Shown here: positions 1 through 7,203 of the stretch, one piece after another
Position numbering within the stretch: position 1 is the stretch's first letter
Layout of the letters: every line of letters starts with the position of its first letter
Translations under genes and position numbers: made by a program
Notes under the pieces: model-generated
Database searches by the model: none
What the model was told of the DNA's origin: nothing
Seen by the model: the letters and a program-made list of their open reading frames with translations, nothing else
Assembly (NCBI GenBank): GCA_023430465.1
Contig: JAEZAM010000007.1
Span: 1 to 14,747, forward strand
Source: Bacteroidota bacterium
GTDB lineage: Bacteria > Bacteroidota > Bacteroidia > Chitinophagales > Chitinophagaceae
Direction of reading: 5' to 3'
Length of the DNA: 14,747 nucleotides

Positions 1-16
1 TGAGCCTGTCGAAGGG

Positions 17-180
17 TGCTGGATGCTGGGTGCTGGATGACTGGGTGCTGGATGGCTAGGTGCTGGATAGCTGGGTGCTGGATAGCTGGCCTGCCTGCCG
101 GAGCGAAGCGGTGGTAGGGTGCTGGACTTGCCCTGAGCCTGTCGAAGGGTGCTGGATGCTGGGTGTTGAATGCTGGATGC
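17..180. repeat. Degenerate 15-base tandem repeat array, left block
   Basis: Units fitting TGCTGGATGRCTGGG follow one another at 31-45, 46-60, 61-75 and 76-90. A 14-base variant lies at 17-30 and again at 150-163, and decayed copies run to 180. Between them are a C+G-rich piece at 91-119 (GGAGCGAAGCGG) and a palindromic element at 131-149. No credible gene is encoded: the open frames across it only reflect the 15-base (five-codon) period. Similar TGCTGGATG strings are, as far as I recall, common between genes in Chitinophagaceae. Confidence 0.85.
131..149. repeat. Short palindromic REP-like element (second, partial copy at 1-16)
   Basis: CCCTGAGCCTGTCGAAGGG has CCCT and AGGG ends that pair as an imperfect hairpin. 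The last 16 bases of the same element form the left edge of the window (1-16), so the window starts inside another copy. Both copies sit directly before a TGCTGGATGCTGGG unit, so element and tandem repeat form one composite. Strings of this kind recur between genes in many bacterial genomes; their function is unknown. Confidence 0.75.
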
Positions 181-269
181 TAGGCTTCCTGAAAGCGAGA
201 AAGAGAGCAAGAGCGGATACTGTTATTAGCTTTTTAATTTTTTATTTTTAATTGAACACTTACGCCCCG

Positions 270-316
270 GTCCCTGAGTAGCACATGAGCGCAGCGAATG
301 CGCGTACCGAAGGGAC
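270..316. repeat. Longer inverted-repeat element with the same ends
   Basis: The ends GTCCCT (270-275) and AGGGAC (311-316) pair. Inside is a perfect 5-bp stem, GCGCA (289-293) with TGCGC (299-303), closing a GCGAA loop. The outer arms CCCTGAG (272-278) and CGAAGGG (308-314) are identical to those of the 19-base element at 131-149, but the core is 29 rather than 5 bases. It lies between the two tandem arrays, after an AT-rich stretch at 228-252. Confidence 0.7.
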
Positions 317-343
317 TTAAAATCGGGATGCTGGGTGGCTGGA

Positions 344-425
344 TGCTGGATGGCTGGGTGCTGGGTGCTGGATGACTGGGTGCTGGATGACTGGGTGCTG
401 GATGGCTGGGTGCTGGATGGCTGGA
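344..425. repeat. 15-base tandem repeat array, right block
   Basis: Units of TGCTGGATGRCTGGG are found at 344-358, 366-380, 381-395, 396-410 and 411-425, with a 7-base partial unit at 359-365. Neighbouring copies differ mainly at the R position and the last base. It is the same unit as the left block, on the same strand. With the left block it accounts for most of the otherwise gene-free stretch 1-546. The remainder (426-546) is unremarkable and must hold the upstream region of the next gene. Confidence 0.85.
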
Positions 426-546
426 TACTGATACCGGATGCGCGATGCTTTGCGTGCTTTGCTCACTCTGCTCCCGAAGCCTCGGGATTTGCGTGAAACC
501 AACACTTCAAGCTCTTTTCTTGCAGGAATGCCTTAATTTTATACCG

Positions 547-1554
547 ATGCGCTGCGGACTTGTGATACAGCTGACCTTACTGGCAATCGTTTTTGCCCAC
601 GCCACATTTATAAATGCCCAGCCATCCCCCGACCGACGGACTGCCGCCGACCCCCGTCTCCTCGCTCTCTACCTCACGTCCCATGACAGCACCGAGTTGC
701 AAAAAGTAAAATCGATTTTTTACTGGATCACCGCCAACATAGACTACCGGACAGCCAATGTTCGTCGCAGAAATACCTATGTAGAGCCCGAGGACACTGG
801 CGCGATAAAGCCCCTGGATGAGCGGGTTGCGCTGGCTGTGTTACATAACAGGGCAGGGGTTTGCGACGGATATGCCCGGCTATTCAAAACCCTTTGCCAC
901 TACGCCGGGCTGGAGGCAGAAGTGGTGATGGGCTATGGGAAAACGCAGCCTTTCCGGCGAAACCAGCGGTTCAATGCCAATCATAGCTGGAACGCCGTGC
1001 GGATCGACAGCACCTGGCACCTGCTCGATGTCACCTGGGCGAGCGGTTACCTCAACTACCAGGGCACCGAATTCATCCGCCACCTGGATGAACAATACTT
1101 TCTTTCACCACCAGCGGAATTTATCCGTGAGCATTACCCCAATGACCTGCGGTGGTCGTTGCTGAATGATCCGCCACTGCTGGCAGAATTCCGGTATTCT
1201 CCCTATCGTCATCGTGCTTTCGCAAAATACAGGTTTACGGGCATCAGTCCTGCCTCGGGTATCATCGAAATGAAGGTGGGTGATACGGCAAGACTTGAGC
1301 TGACCATACCAGCCGGCATGAATCCCGCCAGCATCAGCAGCGATCCATTTCTCGATACCTCGGTCTATAATACCAGGAGCTCCATCGTCATCGGGCCAGT
1401 AAGCCAGTCAATGGGTCGTGCCAACTATCAGTTCATACCCGGCAACAGCGAACTTCAATGGCTTTATATTTTATTCAATGATGATCTGGTACTTCGATAC
1501 CGCTTGCAACTGACTGATAAGCCCGTATCGGGTCCGCTCGCAATCAGTAAATGA
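547..1554 (+). CDS. Secreted transglutaminase-like (papain-fold) protein
   Basis: A 335-residue protein with a transglutaminase-like core. The catalytic triad is visible: Cys106 in GVCDGYARLF, His146 in NHSWNAV and Asp161 in LLDVTW. Residues 1-24 form a signal peptide (MRCGLVIQLT, a hydrophobic run, then ...INAQ), so export to the periplasm or beyond is expected. A beta-rich tail of about 100 residues follows (about 230-335). The frame is open upstream to 445, but the ATG at 547 gives the clean signal peptide and avoids the repeat-derived leader, so I chose it. No good promoter was found; TAATTTTA at 534-541 is a weak -10-like match. Members of this fold cross-link, hydrolyse or bind proteins and peptides; the substrate cannot be told. 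It is followed after 60 bases by glnS, which has its own promoter motif. Confidence 0.85.
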   Translation: MRCGLVIQLTLLAIVFAHATFINAQPSPDRRTAADPRLLALYLTSHDSTELQKVKSIFYWITANIDYRTANVRRRNTYVEPEDTGAIKPLDERVALAVLHNRAGVCDGYARLFKTLCHYAGLEAEVVMGYGKTQPFRRNQRFNANHSWNAVRIDSTWHLLDVTWASGYLNYQGTEFIRHLDEQYFLSPPAEFIREHYPNDLRWSLLNDPPLLAEFRYSPYRHRAFAKYRFTGISPASGIIEMKVGDTARLELTIPAGMNPASISSDPFLDTSVYNTRSSIVIGPVSQSMGRANYQFIPGNSELQWLYILFNDDLVLRYRLQLTDKPVSGPLAISK

Positions 1555-1601
1555 TACAAACAGAAACCAGCAGTCTGCAAGGCCGCATGAGGGCGGTTTA
1601 T

Positions 1602-1609
1602 TATCTTTG
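1602..1609 (+). promoter_or_regulatory. Bacteroidota -7 promoter element for glnS
   Basis: TATCTTTG matches the Bacteroidota consensus TAnnTTTG exactly and lies 5 bases before the glnS ATG. No TTG is found 17-23 bases upstream, so the -33 half is weak or missing. If used, transcription would start at or next to the start codon. Confidence 0.5.
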
Positions 1610-1614
1610 CCGCT

Positions 1615-3306
1615 ATGTCAGAAGAAGTTAAAAAGGAAGAACGTAGTTTAAATTTCCTGGAGGAAATTATCGAAGAGGATCTGAGGTCCGGGAAGTACAA
1701 ATCCATTGTTACCAGGTTTCCGCCTGAGCCGAATGGCTACCTGCATATTGGTCACGCCACGAGCATCTGCCTCAATTTTGGACTTACAAAAAAATATGGC
1801 GGATATACCAACCTCCGCTTTGACGATACCAATCCGGTCACCGAAGAGACCGAGTACGTGGAGAGCATCCGGAATGATGTGAAATGGCTGGGCTTTGAAT
1901 GGAAGAACGAGTTCTATGCTTCCGATTATTTTGATCAGCTTTATGCATTTGCCTTACAACTGATCGATAAAGGTCTCGCTTATGTTGATGACAGCACAAG
2001 TGAAGAGATCGCCGCAATGAAGGGTACGCCTACCGAACCCGGTACCAATAGCCCGTTCCGCGACCGCAGTGTGGCAGAGAACAGGGAACTGTTTGAGAAA
2101 ATGCGTGCCGGTGAGTTCCCCGATGGCAGTCGCACCCTTCGCGCGCGCATCGATATGGCACATACCAATATGCTGATGCGTGATCCCATCCTGTACAGGA
2201 TCAAACATGCTCACCATCACCGCACCGGTGATAAGTGGTGCATCTACCCGATGTATGATTTCGCTCATGGGCAAAGCGATTCCATAGAAAATATCACCCA
2301 CTCCATTTGCACACTTGAATTTGTACCGCACCGGGAGCTCTATGACTGGCTCATTGAAAAACTGGGAATTTTTCCATCACATCAATATGAATTTGCGCGC
2401 CGAAACCTGACCTATACAGTGATGAGCAAAAGAAAACTTTTGCAGCTTGTCCAGGAAAATCATGTGGAAGGTTGGGATGATCCGCGTATGCCAACCATCA
2501 GCGGCATGCGCCGTCGTGGCTATACCGCCGCCGCCCTGCGTGAGTTCTGCGACAGGGTTGGGATTGCTAAGCGCGAGAACATTGTTGATGTAGGATTATT
2601 GGAATTCTTTGTCCGGGAAGATCTCAACAAGAAAGCGCTGCGCCGCATGGTGGTCTTTGATCCGCTCAAAGTTGTCATCACGAACTATACCGCACCGAAC
2701 AATGATGATATTACGCTGGACGAGGAACTCGTTTCCAGTGAAAACAATCCTGAAGATCCCGCTGCAGGGAGCCGTGACATACCGTTCAGCGGCGAGATCT
2801 ATATCGAGCGGGAAGACTTCATGGAAAACCCGCCAAAGAAATATTTCCGGCTGGCACCTGGCCAGATGGTTCGTCTAAAATCTGCCTACATCATAAAATG
2901 TGATGAAGTGATCAAAGATGAGAACGGCCAGGTTACTGAAGTTCGTTGTTCCTATATCCCTGAGAGCAAGAGCGGACAGGATACTTCAGGCATCAATGTA
3001 AAGGGTACCCTGCATTGGGTCAGTGTGAAGCATGCTGTCACGGCCGAGTTGAGGTTGTATGATCGTCTGTTTAAGGTGGAAGATCCGTCGAGTGAAGAAG
3101 GTGATTTCAAGGACTACATCAATCCTGATTCACTGCAGGTGGTGAAATCGGTGTATGCGGAACCGGCACTGAAGTCTGCAAAATTTGATGAAGCTTACCA
3201 GTTTATCCGCAAGGGATATTTTGTATTGGACAAAGACAGCAGTACAAGCGGCATCGTGTTCAACAAAACCGTTGGTCTGAAAGACAGTTGGTCGAAGAAA
3301 GCATAA
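1615..3306 (+). CDS. glnS: Glutaminyl-tRNA synthetase
   Basis: A class I aminoacyl-tRNA synthetase of 563 residues, close to the E. coli enzyme (about 554). It charges tRNA-Gln with glutamine in the cytoplasm. The ATP-binding HIGH motif is H44-I-G-H47 inside PPEPNGYLHIGH, and the KMSKS-equivalent is MSKR at 270-273. GlnRS rather than GluRS is indicated by FDDTNP at 69-74, by CIYPMYDFAHGQSDSIENIT at 209-228 and by CTLEF at 232-236, all hallmarks of the bacterial/eukaryotic GlnRS group. The C-terminal part (about 345-555) corresponds to the two beta-barrel anticodon-binding domains. No extra C-terminal domain is seen. The ATG at 1615 fits the -7 element just before it. The stop codon lies at the foot of the terminator hairpin. 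The presence of GlnRS implies that at least part of Gln-tRNA is made directly rather than by transamidation. Confidence 0.97.
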   Translation: MSEEVKKEERSLNFLEEIIEEDLRSGKYKSIVTRFPPEPNGYLHIGHATSICLNFGLTKKYGGYTNLRFDDTNPVTEETEYVESIRNDVKWLGFEWKNEFYASDYFDQLYAFALQLIDKGLAYVDDSTSEEIAAMKGTPTEPGTNSPFRDRSVAENRELFEKMRAGEFPDGSRTLRARIDMAHTNMLMRDPILYRIKHAHHHRTGDKWCIYPMYDFAHGQSDSIENITHSICTLEFVPHRELYDWLIEKLGIFPSHQYEFARRNLTYTVMSKRKLLQLVQENHVEGWDDPRMPTISGMRRRGYTAAALREFCDRVGIAKRENIVDVGLLEFFVREDLNKKALRRMVVFDPLKVVITNYTAPNNDDITLDEELVSSENNPEDPAAGSRDIPFSGEIYIEREDFMENPPKKYFRLAPGQMVRLKSAYIIKCDEVIKDENGQVTEVRCSYIPESKSGQDTSGINVKGTLHWVSVKHAVTAELRLYDRLFKVEDPSSEEGDFKDYINPDSLQVVKSVYAEPALKSAKFDEAYQFIRKGYFVLDKDSSTSGIVFNKTVGLKDSWSKKA

Positions 3307-3333
3307 AAGAACCCGGCAACCGCCGGGTTCTTT
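3306..3333. terminator. Bidirectional intrinsic terminator, glnS and the small membrane gene
   Basis: A perfect 12-bp stem: AAAGAACCCGGC (3306-3317), loop AACC, GCCGGGTTCTTT (3322-3333), followed on the plus strand by GTTTATA. Read on the minus strand the stem ends in CTTTTATG, so it can also stop the gene ending at 3336. It begins at the last base of the glnS stop codon. Confidence 0.85.
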
Positions 3334-3335
3334 GT

Positions 3336-3557
3336 TTATACTGAGGTTGATTTTCTCCTGTCTGCCACGACCAGTATCAGGCCTGCTATTACAGCGACAG
3401 CCCCGGTGTAAACTGGCCAGCCAACCCACCTGTTTTCTTCTTTCTTAACTTCCAGTGGACCGGCATCGATCACTTTTTTCTCCGATGTTACATTGAATCC
3501 GCGGATAGCCAGCATAGCAATGCCGACAACGATGAGGATGATTCCAATTGCTTTCAT
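3336..3557 (-). CDS. Small two-helix membrane protein, function unknown
   Basis: A 73-residue protein with two predicted membrane helices: residues about 3-20 (IGIILIVVGIAMLAIRGF) and about 48-65 (GWPVYTGAVAVIAGLILV). Between them is a charged loop with KKVIDAGPLEVKKEENR, and the tail is basic (DRRKSTSV). The layout resembles short inner-membrane proteins that carry a KVxDxGPxE-like loop (DUF3185-like families), but I would not fix a family name on this. It is convergent with glnS and shares its terminator. No clear promoter was recognised upstream; 3558-3600 is AT-rich. The coding assignment rests on the helix pattern and on the terminator placed just past its stop codon. Confidence 0.75.
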   Translation of the reverse strand: MKAIGIILIVVGIAMLAIRGFNVTSEKKVIDAGPLEVKKEENRWVGWPVYTGAVAVIAGLILVVADRRKSTSV

Positions 3558-3753
3558 ATAAATGATTATTTAGTTGGATAATGATCTAGCAGTGCAACAT
3601 TTAAGCCAGCCGAAAACCGCCGCTTCCTGTGAAGATTTTTCTACAGCCAGAAAAGTGATTTGATTATAGTCAAGGATTTCGGGATGGATTTCCCCCCTTC
3701 TATGAAATACCGGCTTAAGTGTTTACCTTTAATCGTCCTAATTAAAATCCATC
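3558..3753. other. Divergent intergenic region
   Basis: This stretch separates the small membrane gene (-) from the secreted-protein gene (+) and must hold both upstream regions. The best plus-strand candidate is TACCTTTA at 3724-3731, one base off TAnnTTTG and 22 bases before the ATG at 3754, without a clear -33 TTG. No convincing minus-strand element, hairpin or small gene was seen. Confidence 0.4.
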
Positions 3754-4866
3754 ATGAGAAACCATCCATTGCGGCTGATCCCCGCCGGGCTTGCTTTTAT
3801 GGCCGCCCTGTTTTTCCAACCCATCATCACCAATGCCCAGGCAGTCGGAACCTGGGATTTTGCCAACACACTTACCGGCACACCTGCCAGCTATAATACC
3901 GTGAGTTTAGTGTCCCTGGGCCCTGCCATCTCATCTGCGGCATTCAATGGAGGAACAGAATATTATGGCCAGGGTGGATGGCCTTCCGGCGCCATCAATA
4001 CAAGCGCCTACCTTGAGTTTACGCTCACACCCTCATCAGGTTACCAGCTTGATCTCACTGGCCTGGTTGTACGTGTACGAAGAAGCAACACAGGCACCCC
4101 ATCCGGCAGCGGACCAACAAGCTGGTCACTGCGGTCCAGCATAGATGGATATGCTGCCGACATTGCCTCAGGCAGTATGACGCACAACTATGCGAACTAT
4201 AGCATACCGCTTGGCAGCGGTTTTCATAGCATCTACGGTGCCGTGACGTTTCGCGTATATGGATACAATGCTACAACTTCTTCCGGCGGATCAAGCAGGA
4301 TGGTTTTCGACCAGATTACAGTCAGCGGATTAAATATCGTGCTGCCTGTACGGTTAGGTAGTTTAAGGGGGAGCAGGGAAGGAGACCGCGCAACACTTGA
4401 TTTCCGCTCCTTCGATGGCACCGCGCAGCACCTGTATCGGATCGAACGTAGTCACGATGGCCAGCATTTCAGTGAAATAGCCGCACTGGACGGGTCGGAT
4501 CAACCTGACCATGTATATCACTATGAAGATCAGCAACTGGAGAGTAACAGGGACTATTATTATCGTATCAGCGTTGAGGAAGCCGGCAGGAAGTATTATT
4601 CCGGCATCATCCGCTTAAGCAAGGTCATGAACACAACAGGCGCATTGTTTCTTGCAGGTAGCAATATGCACATTCCTCGATTCAATGGAAAAGCCATGGT
4701 GAGTATTCATACCATGGATGGCCGGAGCATATTCCGGGCTGAAGTTACGGGTGACGCAAGAGCGGGGCAGGTGATGACAGTTCCCGCACCCATAGTGAAA
4801 GGAACGTACGTCCTCAATTGCCAAGGCAATGATACCCGCATCTCGAACAAGGTATATATTCAGTAA
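3754..4866 (+). CDS. Secreted protein with T9SS-type C-terminal sorting domain
   Basis: A 370-residue exported protein. Residues 1-29 are a signal peptide ending ITNAQ. About 30-195 is a Gly/Ser/Thr-rich, probably all-beta domain that I cannot assign. LPVRLGSLRG at 197-206 begins the LPVKL-type linker and fibronectin-III-like domain (to about 290; IERSHDGQHFSEI, YYYRISVEEAGRKYYS) found in many Bacteroidota secreted proteins just before the sorting domain. The last 80 residues, with MDGR at 321-324 and ending KGTYVLNCQGNDTRISNKVY (349-368) plus IQ, fit a type A type IX secretion signal, so export through T9SS to the cell surface or medium is inferred. The N-terminal domain probably defines the role (carbohydrate or surface binding is a guess). 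The start fits the signal peptide. The 3' end lies 3 bases from the convergent hydrolase gene, with no terminator between. Confidence 0.85.
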   Translation: MRNHPLRLIPAGLAFMAALFFQPIITNAQAVGTWDFANTLTGTPASYNTVSLVSLGPAISSAAFNGGTEYYGQGGWPSGAINTSAYLEFTLTPSSGYQLDLTGLVVRVRRSNTGTPSGSGPTSWSLRSSIDGYAADIASGSMTHNYANYSIPLGSGFHSIYGAVTFRVYGYNATTSSGGSSRMVFDQITVSGLNIVLPVRLGSLRGSREGDRATLDFRSFDGTAQHLYRIERSHDGQHFSEIAALDGSDQPDHVYHYEDQQLESNRDYYYRISVEEAGRKYYSGIIRLSKVMNTTGALFLAGSNMHIPRFNGKAMVSIHTMDGRSIFRAEVTGDARAGQVMTVPAPIVKGTYVLNCQGNDTRISNKVYIQ

Positions 4867-4869
4867 ATA

Positions 4870-6381
4870 TCAGTCCTTGTTGAATATATAGGGGTCATAC
4901 TCCACGAACTCATTGGCGCGGATCATCACGGATATAACGCTGCTGGCGTTATGAACGAATTTTATGGCAAACACGCCATATTCAACATTGTCATACTGCA
5001 TCAGCCATTCACCGTTGTCCATATAATCCAGCGTGGCAGTGAGATTGGGGTGGGTGTTAAATTTCATTTTAAGCCGGTTGCCTTCTGCACTCACATTCAT
5101 CTTCCCATAAATTGCGTTTGAATAGCTTCCGGTATACGCAGCCAGGGGAAGATCGGGATGGCTGCCTTTTACTCTCGCTTTCCACGCGGCTATCTCTTTC
5201 AGTTGTTCTTCCATCTCCTTCCTGAACCCGCCGAGCAGTTGACTGCTGCGATTTGTATAGGGCACGCCCAGGTAGGCGTCTGTCACCTGGTAGCGCAATG
5301 CTTCAAAGAAGCTCTGGTTATCATTGTTCGTCAGTATGGCGATGCCCAGTTTTTCTGAAGGCACGAATGATACATTGCTGACCATTCCGCCCGCTCCACC
5401 GGTATGCCAGTAAAGTTGCCGGCCATTATAGTCTGCCGCAAACAGGCCAAGGCCATACCCCCGGAAGTTGATGGGATATACAGCGCTGCGCCTGCTGCTG
5501 GTGATGATGTTGATGTCTCTTGTCTTTTGCAACGTGGAAAACGGCATCAGTCTTTTTCCCTCATAGCGTCCGCTGTCAAGCTGAAACAACAGCCAGTGGG
5601 AGAGATCATTTACGCTGCTGACGATACTTGCCGCAGGGCCGAGGTTATCCCATTGATCATAGGGAACACGACGGAGCGTGCCGGTATAGCTGGTGGTGTA
5701 AGGTTGAGCTACGTTGGTTTTTGTTTCTATGCCTTTGGAGTAAGGGGAAGACCGTTTCATATCCAGGGGGGTGAGGATACTGTCCTGCACGTACTCGCCC
5801 CAGGTCCTGCCCGTCACTTTGGGTATTACCTCACCCGCTGTGAGAAAGCAACTGTTGCAATAGCCATAATCCTGGCGATACAGGCCCACCGGTTTAAGCA
5901 ATCTCATCTTGTTCATGATCTGCGCGGAAGTCAGTGTACTGTTCCAGAATGTAAAATCGCCCTGGAATGTTTTTGTGCCAATGCGATGCGTCAGCATATC
6001 ACGAATCGTTACCGAAGCGGTGGTAATACTGTCATACAATCTGTAATCCGGAAAATATCGCGTGATCTTGTCGTTCAGGTTAAGCCGTTTCTGCGTTTCG
6101 AGGTTAGCCAGTATGGTGCCTGTGAACAGCTTGCTGTTACTGGCTATCATGAACAACGTGTTTGCATCAACGGGAGTGCCATCCGTGATGGCTGTCTGCC
6201 CATAGCCTTTCATCAACACGGGTTTCCCGTCTTTCACGATCACGATGGCAAGACCGGAGATATCCCAGTCCTTCATCCCGCGCCGGATATATTGGTCAAG
6301 ACTGTCTGTGATGAATGCCGGTTGTTGTGAATAGCCAAATACGGAAGTAACAATGGCCAGGAGTAACAGTTTGTAACGCAT
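4870..6381 (-). CDS. Secreted serine beta-lactamase-related hydrolase (peptidase S12 family)
   Basis: A 503-residue serine hydrolase of the class C beta-lactamase / DD-peptidase fold. Residues 1-18 form a signal peptide (MRYKLLLLAIVTSVFGYS). The three active-site motifs are present: SxxK as S81-N-S-K84, YxN as Y174-C-N176, and the KTG-type box as H326-T-G-G329. LTHRIGTKTFQGDF at 130-143 is the usual segment after the active-site helix. About 400-500 is a C-terminal beta-barrel-like domain of the type that follows the catalytic domain in Pab87-like S12 peptidases. Such proteins are usually esterases, peptidases or amidases; true beta-lactam resistance cannot be inferred. The ATG at 6381 lies 21 bases after the stop of the upstream gene, suggesting co-transcription with it. 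Confidence 0.93.
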   Translation of the reverse strand: MRYKLLLLAIVTSVFGYSQQPAFITDSLDQYIRRGMKDWDISGLAIVIVKDGKPVLMKGYGQTAITDGTPVDANTLFMIASNSKLFTGTILANLETQKRLNLNDKITRYFPDYRLYDSITTASVTIRDMLTHRIGTKTFQGDFTFWNSTLTSAQIMNKMRLLKPVGLYRQDYGYCNSCFLTAGEVIPKVTGRTWGEYVQDSILTPLDMKRSSPYSKGIETKTNVAQPYTTSYTGTLRRVPYDQWDNLGPAASIVSSVNDLSHWLLFQLDSGRYEGKRLMPFSTLQKTRDINIITSSRRSAVYPINFRGYGLGLFAADYNGRQLYWHTGGAGGMVSNVSFVPSEKLGIAILTNNDNQSFFEALRYQVTDAYLGVPYTNRSSQLLGGFRKEMEEQLKEIAAWKARVKGSHPDLPLAAYTGSYSNAIYGKMNVSAEGNRLKMKFNTHPNLTATLDYMDNGEWLMQYDNVEYGVFAIKFVHNASSVISVMIRANEFVEYDPYIFNKD

Positions 6382-6402
6382 CAGTGGATGTTTGTAGATA
6401 AA

Positions 6403-6927
6403 TTATTCGCTGCTCAGGAAAATTACATGGAGCATTTTGATCCCTTTTTCATTCCCATAAGCAAAGGTGATACTGAATTCCTCATTGTCATAAGTGTACC
6501 ATGGGATCACACCCATCTGTTCGAAACTGAGCCCGGTATTTTTTTGAATGGTTTCAATATCGTCAGCCAGGTTGATGGACTTGCCATCCAGGCTGAGCGG
6601 ACCTTTGAATAATGTCTTCGGGTTCGTTTCAAAAGAACGCTTTCCTTTTTGCAAATGGAAATCGATCTTGTGCAGCTCATTGGTAACCGTATCGATGACG
6701 GCGGCAAAGCCATGCTGATCGTAGATGTAGAGGCGTGTGGGATTGCCGTCTTCCGACAACACGCGGGATGGGGCTCCAAGGATATCGCGTAGCGCGGCGG
6801 AGCCGGTATTTTTGTCAATCGGCTTGCCATTGATCAGGATCTTTTTCGCTGCAGGCTGCAGGTCAGTTGTCTGGGCAGTCAAGGTGCCGGATAACAACAG
6901 GCAAAATAAAAAGTGGGTAACACGCAT
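6403..6927 (-). CDS. Secreted protein of unknown family
   Basis: Using the ATG at 6927 gives 174 residues starting MRVTHFLFCLLLSGTLTAQ, a clear signal peptide. The frame is open to 6966, but the extra 13 residues would precede the signal and are unlikely. The mature part contains KKILINGKPIDKNTGSAALR, then a GAPSR segment with YIYDQHG, and a C-terminal half ending ITFAYGNEKGIKMLHVIFLS. I do not recognise a named domain; the LINGK...LGxPSR pattern recalls small periplasmic proteins seen in other Bacteroidota. There is no lipobox cysteine at the cleavage region, so a soluble periplasmic protein is more likely than a lipoprotein. It precedes the S12 hydrolase on the same strand by 21 bases, probably in one operon; a functional link is only inferred from that. 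Confidence 0.75.
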   Translation of the reverse strand: MRVTHFLFCLLLSGTLTAQTTDLQPAAKKILINGKPIDKNTGSAALRDILGAPSRVLSEDGNPTRLYIYDQHGFAAVIDTVTNELHKIDFHLQKGKRSFETNPKTLFKGPLSLDGKSINLADDIETIQKNTGLSFEQMGVIPWYTYDNEEFSITFAYGNEKGIKMLHVIFLSSE

Positions 6928-7049
6928 TACGATCCGTCTTATCACTGTGTGAGCAATCTGTGTCAAGAGTCTATATTACAAACCTGTCTATCATGCGCTG
7001 AATCTGAATATACAGGTGGCTGCTATGCGGGAAATCGAAGTGAGTTCGC

Positions 7050-7202
7050 CTATAGTTTGATATCACGCGCCATAATTTTGGCGACTTTCCCTTTGTTCGA
7101 AATTATGAGGAAAGAATTTTCTTTTTTTTTTCGCTCCACCAACCTTTTGAGTGCCAACTTATTCCCCTCTATAATTTTCGTTCGTATTTCGGATGGTTTC
7201 AT
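7050..7202 (-). CDS. Small basic protein, candidate partner of the zeta-like toxin
   Basis: A 50-residue protein starting MKPSEIRTKIIEGNKLALKR, rich in Lys, and ending SNKGKVAKIMARDIKL. The ATG at 7202 begins one base after the toxin stop codon (7204-7206). An ATG at 7211 would add MLN and overlap the toxin gene slightly; the choice is open. No domain is recognised. The pattern (helical N-terminus, then a short beta-like ISNKGKVxKI tail) is like short proteins I have seen beside zeta-type kinases in Bacteroidota, so an antitoxin or accessory role is inferred from position only. The frame contains a run of ten A residues on its coding strand (7131-7122, encoding KKK), a place where slippage could occur. 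Base composition is more AT-rich than in the flanking genes. Confidence 0.55.
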   Translation of the reverse strand: MKPSEIRTKIIEGNKLALKRLVERKKKENSFLIISNKGKVAKIMARDIKL

Positions 7203-7203
7203 G

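Noticed and set aside
17..425. Possible CRISPR array
   Set aside because: The 15-base units are directly adjacent or nearly so, with no unique spacers of regular length, and no cas genes are present.
60..505. Open frames of about 60 residues through the left repeats, on both strands
   Set aside because: They are produced by the five-codon period of the tandem unit and show no protein-like composition.
5404..6330. A 308-residue plus-strand frame
   Set aside because: It lies wholly antisense to the serine hydrolase, whose three catalytic motifs and signal peptide prove the minus strand is coding.
6982..7017. Inverted repeat ACCTGT...ACAGGT after the small toxin-partner gene, as a terminator
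   Set aside because: The stem is only 6 bp with a 24-base loop and is not followed by a T tract.
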